Of a stretch of DNA of 64,000 nucleotides, positions 54,001 to 62,932 are shown piece after piece (within the stretch, counting starts at the first letter, position 1; the number at the start of each line of letters is the position of its first letter). The stretch spans positions 1,608,501-1,672,500 of the forward strand of contig NC_015844.1 of NCBI RefSeq assembly GCF_000973105.1. Direction: 5' to 3'. The stretch is from Zobellia galactanivorans. Lineage in GTDB: Bacteria; Bacteroidota; Bacteroidia; Flavobacteriales; Flavobacteriaceae. Both the position numbers and the translations under genes were made by a program. The notes below the pieces were generated by a model. It was given only the letters and a program-made list of their open reading frames with translations. It did not search any database and was not told the origin of the DNA.

Positions 54001-56035
54001 ACGCGATGGCAATGGATGTGAATTCGTCCAGACCGATGTTACCGTTGACCAATACCCAATAATAACGTGGGATTCCGATAATACCATCGTCGTTCACATA
54101 AGTGCCGCCGGTCGGAGTGATGGGGCCATATCCCCGGTATTCACAGGCGGAACACCTCCTTTCAGCTATAACTGGACAGGCCCTGGTATAAATGGAACGA
54201 CCACCAAAGACATCAATAACCTAATGGAAGGCTCCTATACCGTTACAGTATCGGACAGTAACGGGTGTACCCTTCAAGAAAACTTTGAGATTTTAGAACC
54301 CGGAGAACTGACCGTCGTTCTTGAACAAACCGAATTCTTATTGTGCCATGGCGATGACTACGGCGAAATCATGGCCCGTATCGAAGGAGGGGTCGAGCCC
54401 TACACCCTTGAATGGTACCAAAGCTCTCTCGGCTCCGACAATCTATTAAACGAAAAATCACCAATCTTGGGGGACCTAAGCGCAGGAACCTATTTTTTAA
54501 GGGTAACCGATGCCAATGGTATAATTAAGGACTCTAATCCTATTTCCATTGCCGAACCTGACCTGCTAGAGGTTTCTATAGAAGACACCACTGATATACT
54601 TTGTGATGGAGAGGCAACAGGTGCCGTGACCGTAAAAGTTGAAGGGGGCACGCCCCCGTACATCTATATATGGAGCAATGGGGAAAGCAATCAGAACCTA
54701 GTCGGAGTAACGGCAGGGGAGTATATCCTTGAGGTAGTCGACGATAATGGTTGTTCCGCTACGACTACGGCTATAGTAAAACCAGCACCTGACCCCTTGC
54801 AGATCACAGACACCAATATAACCCATACCTCTGAATACCAAGCCAATGACGGTAGCATCTCCCTACAACTTGATGGTGGTGCATTTCCATTCGACATCAG
54901 CTGGCTACGCTTATCCGACAATAGCCCTATCGGTGACCAAGAGACTATTTCCGGGCTATCTGCCGGTTTTTACCTAGTATCTATTTCCGACGATAACAAC
55001 TGCTCTATAAGCGAAACGTATGAGATTACCCAGCCCGACATCGTAGAGGAGACTATTGTACGGCCTAGCTGCCATGGCGATACCAACGGTAGTATTTCCA
55101 TTTTGGTAAACAAAGGCAATGGCGTGTTTACCTACGAATGGAGTACCGGGGCCACCACTAGCAATATTGAAAACCTTGGTGCGGGAAGTTACACGGTAAC
55201 CATAGACGGATTTGGTGACGGCCCTTTAACCCGGACCTATATTCTTGAAGACCCCTTACCCCTAAAGGTAGACCTTGGGGAAAACCGCACCCTATGTGCA
55301 GGTCAAGAATTAGTTTTAGATGCCAGTGTGGAAGATGGGCAAGCATCTTACACTTGGTCATCCGATAATGGGTTTACGAGCAATGAAGCCAAGGTAAGCT
55401 TGGTGGAGAGCGGTACATATACGGTCAGGGTATCGACACCAACAGGTTGCTCGGCAGAAGGAAGCGTAAGGGTAGATGTAAGTCCCGAAGAAATAGATGC
55501 CGAATTTGCGGCTTCTACCCAAGTATTTGTCAACGAAACGGTCGTTGCCGTTGATATCAGCTATCCCCTGCCCGATAAATCGGAATGGATACTACCTGAT
55601 GAGGCGACCATATTGAAGACCGATAACGATGAGGCGGAGTTTAGGTTCGATCAACCTGGTGAATACGAGATAGGAATCATAACCTCAAGAGGCGACTGCT
55701 GGGCACAACAGACTAAAAAAATAATTGTGTTGGAGGCCGACGCCACAATTAAAAAGGAAAATACCGAAAACGGTAAAAAACTTATCGATGAGTTTATCGT
55801 ATACCCGAACCCCAGTAGCGGTGAGTTCACTGCAGACGTTACACTCTCCGAAAGGGGCAACATCAGTATCAAAGTATTCAGCTTGGCAAATAATGCGCTT
55901 ATAGCCTCTAAAAAAGATCGTGGGGAATCATCGTACAACATTCCTTTTGACCTTTCGGGGTTTCCCGCAGGCGTCTATGCCGTATTACTTGAAACCCCCT
56001 ATGGAAAAACCTTAAGAAAAGTGATTATCAAATAA
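51050..56035 (+). CDS. SprB-repeat surface protein with T9SS type A sorting domain
   Basis: 1661 residues with a signal peptide (MKKLLSSVLFLFCFINSFSQ). Residues about 20-365 are a unique AT-rich module that includes a run of eight Gs at 51463-51470. Residues about 370-1400 hold about nine to twelve SprB-like/Ig-like repeats, each with C-x-G-x-x-D/N-G-x-I and GG.P.Y.Y.W patterns (ISCFGAQDGSILVAVSG; TCSGIDRGTISISNVTGG; FLLCHGDDYGEIMARIEGG). A PKD-like domain follows (about 1405-1490) and the C-terminus is a T9SS type A domain (DEFIVYPNPSSGEFTADVTL ... GVYAVLLETPYGKTLRKVIIK in outline). It is exported by T9SS and is the only protein of the locus with that tag. Last gene of the locus, with a terminator. 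Confidence 0.93.
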   Translation: MKKLLSSVLFLFCFINSFSQGILYVNSERIPIDIDCRIGDYTTKYNISHSTGKYNITSSSVDVTISFQEGYDDDPSYGCGGPCGGFRWYDPIESSAKLKFFDTFILDYEGPNPITCPRTLTIPVNYTAVFLPHMSLNKGGVVCPEEILFSPYNGGSQNLENADIVWEYLNGSKWEKIPKFSSLFPLNKTIEEIFGTSSQNFINKNLQLRYIVFNNSSYTQNFDIEVKNCSIELRETNPIETTDAECYDRTNGSVTLNFKSDVQEGYEMRYFIYQGNSSSFPQGEEKNENPNTAQFPQAVANVRFSNGSSPNQVGPLELNTTDGSYRGNSGKILGEESYYILYQEVKYEGDDVTVKSGELYPKSGSFTINQPSEIIPSATITQASCDNPNAVIKFSAVGGNNLNGGGTYSYRYQLNGAGDWFEVTGDEAEITPTDTEQTVSIQAIYSINDCPSKSILLDTKINAAIPNLEILETKAGVAPSAGGPDYFITLNYEGGVPNYIFQLEKLNTSTSSFEVVANPDFLHNSINKSAQFSGLEIGTYRIVITDGNGCTETSDNTIVTASPPPTIETVESFPMSCSGDQASIAVTVSGGLTPYNYQWTINGSVSATQTTSSPQISLNNLTEPGTYVLKVASDGFTDFDDASGYVSTSIELEAPVAVVIDQGNTSITPISCFGAQDGSILVAVSGATNYEYKLDAYDDWQDLVNFTIPIATGGVYDLYLRDKDTQCEATPLLDSFLVEEPSEIIVSENTDAHMNVSSNGGNDGSIVINVSGGLPEIDPNEEYTFNWIGTGPNNTSFSSNTQNISGLTAGFYEVTVSDANSCTSATLSIEITEPGPLAINNVEIENQITCSASNDGSIRADVIGNTPITFEWWRNGSLYDVLVDQNTISDLPPGEYQLFLKDPSVPTPLESTIIELVAPSTLMADVASSSTCSGIDRGTISISNVTGGTPGALQDYTYSIDNGNSFQNSPLFENVPAGNYTVIVRDGNGCEFVQTDVTVDQYPIITWDSDNTIVVHISAAGRSDGAISPVFTGGTPPFSYNWTGPGINGTTTKDINNLMEGSYTVTVSDSNGCTLQENFEILEPGELTVVLEQTEFLLCHGDDYGEIMARIEGGVEPYTLEWYQSSLGSDNLLNEKSPILGDLSAGTYFLRVTDANGIIKDSNPISIAEPDLLEVSIEDTTDILCDGEATGAVTVKVEGGTPPYIYIWSNGESNQNLVGVTAGEYILEVVDDNGCSATTTAIVKPAPDPLQITDTNITHTSEYQANDGSISLQLDGGAFPFDISWLRLSDNSPIGDQETISGLSAGFYLVSISDDNNCSISETYEITQPDIVEETIVRPSCHGDTNGSISILVNKGNGVFTYEWSTGATTSNIENLGAGSYTVTIDGFGDGPLTRTYILEDPLPLKVDLGENRTLCAGQELVLDASVEDGQASYTWSSDNGFTSNEAKVSLVESGTYTVRVSTPTGCSAEGSVRVDVSPEEIDAEFAASTQVFVNETVVAVDISYPLPDKSEWILPDEATILKTDNDEAEFRFDQPGEYEIGIITSRGDCWAQQTKKIIVLEADATIKKENTENGKKLIDEFIVYPNPSSGEFTADVTLSERGNISIKVFSLANNALIASKKDRGESSYNIPFDLSGFPAGVYAVLLETPYGKTLRKVIIK

Positions 56036-56062
56036 AACCACATCAATTATAAATCCCCATAG

Positions 56063-56096
56063 AAAAAGCCCAAAACTTATCCTTTGGGCTTTTTAA
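56063..56096 (+). terminator. Rho-independent terminator closing the toxin locus
   Basis: Stem AGCCCAAA/TTTGGGCT with an 8-base loop and a T-run, 30 bases after the SprB-repeat gene. Confidence 0.85.
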
Positions 56097-56191
56097 TTTT
56101 TTAAACTGCCGTAAGCGGCCAACACTATTGTAAAATGCATGATTGCCTTCTGGAACGATTCCATTCATTTTTCATTCATGCCAAAACAAAA

Positions 56192-56219
56192 AAAAGCCGC
56201 ACAATTAAGTACGGCTTTT
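56192..56219 (-). terminator. Rho-independent terminator after atpC
   Basis: On the minus strand a stem AAAAGCCG/CGGCTTTT followed by a long T-run, 26 bases after the atpC stop. Confidence 0.8.
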
Positions 56220-56244
56220 AGAAATTATAATATGATTGCGCTTT

Positions 56245-56523
56245 TTAATCGGCCAATACAATTACCCGATTATCACTCATTTCAACAGTTCCACTAGCTA
56301 TGGGAAGAATGACCTTTCCACTAGCGTCTTTAGAGAACTTAGAGGCGTACGCTTCATCTATTGTTATATTTCCCTCAACACGAACACTACCTTCTTGAAG
56401 CAAGGAAACGATGGGTGCGTGATTGTTCAAAATCTGGAACTCCCCATTTACCCCAGGTACGGTTACCGACGTTACCTCGCCTGAAAATAATGTGGCTTCT
56501 GGTGATACAATTTCTAAATACAT
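56245..56523 (-). CDS. atpC: ATP synthase F1 epsilon subunit
   Basis: 92-residue epsilon subunit; MYLEIVSPEATLFSGEVTSV and VPGVNGEFQILNNHAPIVSLL are the standard beta-sandwich start. It is short, lacking the C-terminal helical hairpin, as usual in Bacteroidota. Encoded 69 bases after atpD; the spacer holds AGTTAGTA-type short repeats. Confidence 0.96.
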   Translation of the reverse strand: MYLEIVSPEATLFSGEVTSVTVPGVNGEFQILNNHAPIVSLLQEGSVRVEGNITIDEAYASKFSKDASGKVILPIASGTVEMSDNRVIVLAD

Positions 56524-56592
56524 CCTTATAGTATTGAGTAGTTAGTAATAAGTAGTTAGTATAGGATACTAAATACTATGTACTTGTACTAA

Positions 56593-58113
<1,521 letters not shown>

Positions 58114-58176
58114 TTATGAATTCAAATTACTTACTGTATTGAAAAACACCTTTATACAGCCGTGTTTTTCAGGCTG

Positions 58177-58184
58177 CAAAGGTA
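58177..58184 (-). promoter_or_regulatory. -7 promoter element of atpD
   Basis: TACCTTTG on the minus strand fits TAnnTTTG, 75 bases before the atpD ATG; the leader contains an AAAACAC/GTGTTTT hairpin. No TTG at the ideal spacing. Confidence 0.55.
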
Positions 58185-58238
58185 TGTTTTTCAACTCGAA
58201 TTGAAAACTACTTTTTGTTCTTTTTTCGCATAAAAAAA

Positions 58239-58257
58239 GGCGCCTTGATAAGGCGCC
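58239..58257 (-). terminator. Rho-independent terminator after the SGNH gene
   Basis: On the minus strand GGCGCC/GGCGCC (palindromic stem, 7-base loop including A/T) followed by seven Ts, 25 bases after the SGNH stop. Confidence 0.85.
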
Positions 58258-58282
58258 CTATAAAATGTTACAAAAACAACAT

Positions 58283-59926
58283 CTACTGCAATGCAGGTGA
58301 ATAATTTGTTGGATAGTTTCCAATATTGAACAATGAACCCGAAGCTTCAAAGTTAGATCCGTAAGTAGCATCAATCGCTTTCATAAATTCATTGGCCATT
58401 AAGGCATAGCCCCTAGCCGTAAGGTGCACTCCATCTAAGGAAAAGCCCCCGCCGGTGACCAAGTTGGCCGTAAGGGTAAAATCCCCATCGGTAACCCCAC
58501 CTTGCGCCAGGTCTTGCAATAATCGGTTCGCATCGACAAAGGCCAAACCAGCTCCTGAGGCCGCCGACGAAAGCGTAGCATTGAACTCATCGGTTGCCGC
58601 CTTGATCTCATCTTGTTCTTCAGGCGTCAAAACCCACTTATCGGCTAAAGGAAGCGTTATACCCTCCACAGAAAACTGACCGGCCACTGCCGGTGGAAGA
58701 TTTTCAGCAGAAAGGGCAGCAAAAGATTCTTGGTTAACCTTTCCGATTACCTGGCTACTTGACAACACTAACAAATCGTTTTCGGTAGCAGGCCTTGTCT
58801 GTCCATAGGCATTTCCTAAGAGCGTAGCCACCAAAGGTGCTGCCGCCTCAGGCAAACCTAAGCCCTGAACGAATATTGGAAAATTCGGATTGGCGTTAAA
58901 GGCCCCGGTAATTTGCGCCGATATATCAGCAAGGGCTTCATCTTTTATAACTACCGCATTATTTAAGGAATCTGAAAAAACAACCATTCGCTCGGTTTCA
59001 CCAAGAGCATCATACACTTGGTTCAAGGCACCGTAAACCCTATTCAATGTCGGCACTTGCTCCGCAAAATCATTCTCATTCGGATCTATAGGATCATGGG
59101 GAACGGTCGTAAAATGGGGAATAGAGGTAACATAGGGAATATTCGCCATCACACCTTTCGCCCCGCCGGAAGTCAATGTGGTCACCAAGGCCCCTATGGC
59201 CGAATCAAAAGTGGCCTTATCGGTAATAGGATTGCTACCGTCACCGCCCGAAAGCGCATAACCCAATACATCATTATTACCGATCCACAGACTAAAAAAG
59301 GTAGGTGATTGCGCCATGGCCAATTCCAAAACCTTGGCATCTGGCGTAGCACCTGTCATTCTAACAAAATAAGGATTGGCCAACTCGGCTTCCAAATTTG
59401 CGGCATTACCGTAACCGGTAGCCAATAAATGAAAACTCTTTGCCCCAGGAACCCCTAAATTATTAAAAGGACCTGTTGGGTTGTTTAAAATAATATCTGT
59501 AGTAACAGTTGCCTCACTATTTAAAAATGCCAAGGGAACAGGACCAGCAGATTGCTCGTCATTTCCACTAAAAAAAACCAATCTTGGATCAAAACCTTCC
59601 AATTGGGCCCCTCCAGCCAAAAGCCCCCCAACGTTGTCGTTCATCAAGGGCTGCGTAAAAGAACCGCCACCTACCAAGGCAAACTTGGTCGATAACAAAT
59701 TCGGAAAAGAGTTGGCCTGACCCGCTTTGAAAAGGGCATTGTCCGTAAAACCTGCGGTTAAGGAATTCCCTAAGGAAACATAAGTTGAAAAATCCGCTGA
59801 ACCCGCATTTAATTCAACGGGCGCTTCCGCTATTACTTCTGGCTCAAGGTCAACATCTTCAGGATCATTACAGGCCGTAAAAGCCAAGATACCCAAAGAG
59901 ATGTATATATATTTTAAGTTTTTCAT
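58283..59926 (-). CDS. SGNH/GDSL-type hydrolase lipoprotein
   Basis: 547-residue lipoprotein (MKNLKYIYISLGILAFTAC). The SGNH blocks are visible: block I YVSLGNSLTAGFTDN (GNSL in place of GDSL, Ser nucleophile), block III WIGNNDVLGYA (G-x-N-D) and block V DGVHLTARGYALMAN (Asp-x-x-His). An inserted domain lies between blocks III and V. Likely an outer-membrane-linked esterase or lipase. Encoded 20 bases after the TonB-dependent receptor, so the two form an uptake/hydrolysis pair. Substrate unknown. Confidence 0.88.
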   Translation of the reverse strand: MKNLKYIYISLGILAFTACNDPEDVDLEPEVIAEAPVELNAGSADFSTYVSLGNSLTAGFTDNALFKAGQANSFPNLLSTKFALVGGGSFTQPLMNDNVGGLLAGGAQLEGFDPRLVFFSGNDEQSAGPVPLAFLNSEATVTTDIILNNPTGPFNNLGVPGAKSFHLLATGYGNAANLEAELANPYFVRMTGATPDAKVLELAMAQSPTFFSLWIGNNDVLGYALSGGDGSNPITDKATFDSAIGALVTTLTSGGAKGVMANIPYVTSIPHFTTVPHDPIDPNENDFAEQVPTLNRVYGALNQVYDALGETERMVVFSDSLNNAVVIKDEALADISAQITGAFNANPNFPIFVQGLGLPEAAAPLVATLLGNAYGQTRPATENDLLVLSSSQVIGKVNQESFAALSAENLPPAVAGQFSVEGITLPLADKWVLTPEEQDEIKAATDEFNATLSSAASGAGLAFVDANRLLQDLAQGGVTDGDFTLTANLVTGGGFSLDGVHLTARGYALMANEFMKAIDATYGSNFEASGSLFNIGNYPTNYSPALQ

Positions 59927-59946
59927 TTCGACTTTAGATTAAAAAA

Positions 59947-62733
59947 TTAATTATTAATTGTCCAAGACAAGTAGTACATAGACCCGATATGTCCGGTACC
60001 GAATGCAGTGTAGTACTCTTTACCGGTTAGGTTTGTACCCCCTAATTTAAAAGAGGATTTAATACTTGGAACTTCATAATTGATTTGTGCATCGACTACA
60101 TGAAATTCTGGAATAACACCGTTACCAAAAGTAGCTTCCCAGAAATAATCATCACTGAATCTGTACGACACGTTAAATCCGAAATTTTTAAATAATTGCT
60201 CATTTCCAAAAGACGCCTTGAACTTGTGCTCCGGAGTGTTGAAATTCAGCATTACATCTGGATTGGCATCACGGTCAAAATCTAATTTTGTATAGGTATA
60301 ACTACCTCCTAAATTATAGTCGCCAAATACTTTCATATTAAGACCTAAAGAAGCGCCGTATGAACTAACATCGGCATCAGTATTGGTATACGTACTGTAT
60401 GGTTGGTAATCTCCATTGGCTATTGCCGCGACAGAGAGTCCCCCATCCCCAACTTCTCCGTAGAAAGGGGAAACCACAACTTCTTGGGAAATAAAATCTT
60501 TGTATGTGTTATAGTATGTACTGAAATCAATTACCAACTTATCAACTTTACCTCTATATCCAATTTCAAAAGAAGTAACTTTTTCAGGTTTAACTAAATC
60601 GGGATTGGCAATTTCCAGAACCGAAGGATCCCCTGTTTCACCCAAAGCCGCTACAGAAGCCGCAGAGTACGAATTATTATATGCTGCCGCACCAGTTTGC
60701 GTAATCGATGATGGTTGTTGATACTGAAGTTGCCCGGTAGCGCTGATATCGTAATCTCTTGAATATCGATTCAAATTCTCCGGCGCAGACCCCACCAGAA
60801 TGGCCCTTCCCGCATCTAGACCAATAAAAAGATCTTGGGTAGTCGGGTTTCTAAATCCGGTTTGGGCAGAAGCCCTAATGTTATGGTTTCTACTGATGGT
60901 ATAACCAGCGGACAATCTTGGCGAATAAAATCCGTCAAAGAACTCAGACTTATCATAACGGATAGATCCCGTTAGCTTCAAACTTTTTTCCCCTTCAAAA
61001 GGCAAGGTCTTTTGAACCTGCGAGTAAATTCCAAATTCGGAGTAATCAATTGGGCCATCTATATCGGTGTAAATCGTACCTAAGGAATTTAAACTATACT
61101 CCCTAAAAGAACCACCGACTTGAATTTCCGCCCAATCAATCAAATGACTGAAGTTATAATTACCATCTGCATGATAATATTTAGATTGGTCGTAAAACTG
61201 GGACCCCTTGCTCAAATCCGGGTCTTTAATAACTTTATTGAAGGCCGCTTCAAATTCAGGGGTACCGGGCAAGTATCTTCCCGACTCCGCTTGTGCCCTA
61301 CCTGCAGCATGCGCCTCGGCATCTGTAGCCCCTGCCAAGGTTGCTTGAACATAGGCCCCTGTATATTCTCCGAACCAAGTATTATTATCTTTCCAAATCT
61401 GGTTAATATTGATACCGGTGAACACCATATCATAAGAATCTCCAGCCTTATCACCAACTAAATACCCTCTTACGAAAAAATTGTCATTCTTGACTTCAAA
61501 CTTATGTTGTTCTTGAAAAAATCCATCAATATTATATCTATTGGTACCTTGGTAAATAGTAGTACCTGTACCCACCTTACCTACGTAAGAAATCTCCAAA
61601 CTGTTATCTTCAATCGGTCTATAATATAAACCCCAATCGGCCTTTATACTTTCTGCATTATACTGGGTAAGATCACCTTCATCATAACCCGTTCTACTTA
61701 CGATTTCCGAAGGAACCAAGGCATTGGCACCGGCAGGCAAGATGCCTAAGCCCTCTAAAGTAAGCGCAACATCCTTAATGTTTGTAGCAACCTCATCTCC
61801 ATATACATTAACACCGTCATAGTTCAAGTTATCCCTTGTACCTCCCGGTGTATTCTTATCATCTATATTATTCGCCGCCCAGTCGGTTCCCTTCAAATAT
61901 CCGAAATTGACTTTTCCCGCAAATTTATCACTGAATTTATATGCAGCCCTAATACCGACATCGGTGTACGCATTGTCACCGGCAGCTTCTTGGGAAGTTA
62001 TCCCTCGTTTGATGGATACACTGATACCCTCATAATCAAAAGGATTTTTACTTCGCATAAACAAAATACCGTTAAAGGCGTTTGCCCCATAAAGTGCAGA
62101 TGATGCTCCCGGTAATAATTCAACACTTAAAACATCAGGTTCAACTAAACCCACCAAGTTCCCGATAGGGAAGTTCAATGCCGGTGTTGAGTTGTCCATA
62201 CCATCTACCAACTGCATAAAACGCGTATTGGCAAAAGACGCAAACCCTCTTGTATTGACAGATTTAAAGGTTAAACTGTTGGTGTTAACATCAACTCCTT
62301 TTAGATTCTCAAGACCTCCATAAAAATCTGCGGCAGTACCGTTCTTTATTTCAGAAACTCCAATTCTTTCTACTGTAACCGGAGATTCAAAAATACGCTC
62401 GGGCGTTCTTGAAGCAGAAATAACCACTTCATCCAAAAATGTTTGCGACTCATTAATTACAATGGTCAAGGTTTGATTGTTCGAGGTGACTTCCTCAGTA
62501 ACATCGGAATATCCGATACTCGTAATTCTTAACTGAAAAGGGGGTACTTCAGAGGTTTGTAAGCTAAAATTTCCGTCAAAATCCGTTGTGGCACCAATCG
62601 CCTTTCCTTCGATAACGATATTGGCCCCTGGTACGGGTTGACTGTTCTGATCTACCACTTTTCCGTTTACCGTCGTTTGCGAAAATCCAAAGCTAGTCGC
62701 CAACAGCAAGGCTAAAAATAGTATTGCTCTCAT
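59947..62733 (-). CDS. TonB-dependent outer-membrane receptor
   Basis: 928 residues with a signal peptide (MRAILFLALLLATSFGFSQ), an N-terminal carboxypeptidase-regulatory-like domain (about 22-105; GKVVDQNSQPVPGANIVIEG), a plug (about 120-250; ILFMRSKNPFDYEGISVSIK at its end) and a C-terminal barrel ending in the strand SMYYLSWTINN. No SusC-type signature and no SusD neighbour, so a single-component receptor. The SGNH hydrolase downstream suggests uptake of an ester or lipid-type compound. Confidence 0.93.
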   Translation of the reverse strand: MRAILFLALLLATSFGFSQTTVNGKVVDQNSQPVPGANIVIEGKAIGATTDFDGNFSLQTSEVPPFQLRITSIGYSDVTEEVTSNNQTLTIVINESQTFLDEVVISASRTPERIFESPVTVERIGVSEIKNGTAADFYGGLENLKGVDVNTNSLTFKSVNTRGFASFANTRFMQLVDGMDNSTPALNFPIGNLVGLVEPDVLSVELLPGASSALYGANAFNGILFMRSKNPFDYEGISVSIKRGITSQEAAGDNAYTDVGIRAAYKFSDKFAGKVNFGYLKGTDWAANNIDDKNTPGGTRDNLNYDGVNVYGDEVATNIKDVALTLEGLGILPAGANALVPSEIVSRTGYDEGDLTQYNAESIKADWGLYYRPIEDNSLEISYVGKVGTGTTIYQGTNRYNIDGFFQEQHKFEVKNDNFFVRGYLVGDKAGDSYDMVFTGININQIWKDNNTWFGEYTGAYVQATLAGATDAEAHAAGRAQAESGRYLPGTPEFEAAFNKVIKDPDLSKGSQFYDQSKYYHADGNYNFSHLIDWAEIQVGGSFREYSLNSLGTIYTDIDGPIDYSEFGIYSQVQKTLPFEGEKSLKLTGSIRYDKSEFFDGFYSPRLSAGYTISRNHNIRASAQTGFRNPTTQDLFIGLDAGRAILVGSAPENLNRYSRDYDISATGQLQYQQPSSITQTGAAAYNNSYSAASVAALGETGDPSVLEIANPDLVKPEKVTSFEIGYRGKVDKLVIDFSTYYNTYKDFISQEVVVSPFYGEVGDGGLSVAAIANGDYQPYSTYTNTDADVSSYGASLGLNMKVFGDYNLGGSYTYTKLDFDRDANPDVMLNFNTPEHKFKASFGNEQLFKNFGFNVSYRFSDDYFWEATFGNGVIPEFHVVDAQINYEVPSIKSSFKLGGTNLTGKEYYTAFGTGHIGSMYYLSWTINN

Positions 62734-62872
62734 GTTAAGTTTAAGTTAAATATGTTAGTAACCCGAAGTTACATTTTTTTTTCGACCAATAATCATAAAA
62801 TGAAAAAAATTATGCATGCATAGTATATATTTGCTAAAAAACACCCCTTGAAATTACATATTTACCAAAACA

Positions 62873-62902
62873 AACAGGCCTTGACGTACGTCAAGGCCTG
62901 TT
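62873..62902 (-). terminator. Perfect 30-bp palindrome, likely terminator of glmS
   Basis: A perfect inverted repeat of 15 + 15 bases centred on ACGT (arms AACAGGCCTTGACGT), 31 bases after the glmS stop. The minus-strand 3' flank is TTGTTTTGG, only moderately T-rich; a protein-binding palindrome is the alternative. Confidence 0.6.
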
Positions 62903-62932
62903 AAATGCTGATAATTATATGGTTTTAAGCGC

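Noticed and set aside
56524-56592. Short AGTTAGTA-type repeats between atpD and atpC, considered as a regulatory array.
   Set aside because: Only a few imperfect units, and similar filler (GTAATTAGTGC...GAGTAGTTAATGG) also precedes the toxin gene; looks like ordinary intergenic slippage.
62826-62833. TATATTTG on the + strand, a possible promoter for a short RNA ending at the palindrome at 62873-62902.
   Set aside because: No TTG at the -33 position, no gene downstream on that strand, and the region is so AT-rich that chance matches are likely.
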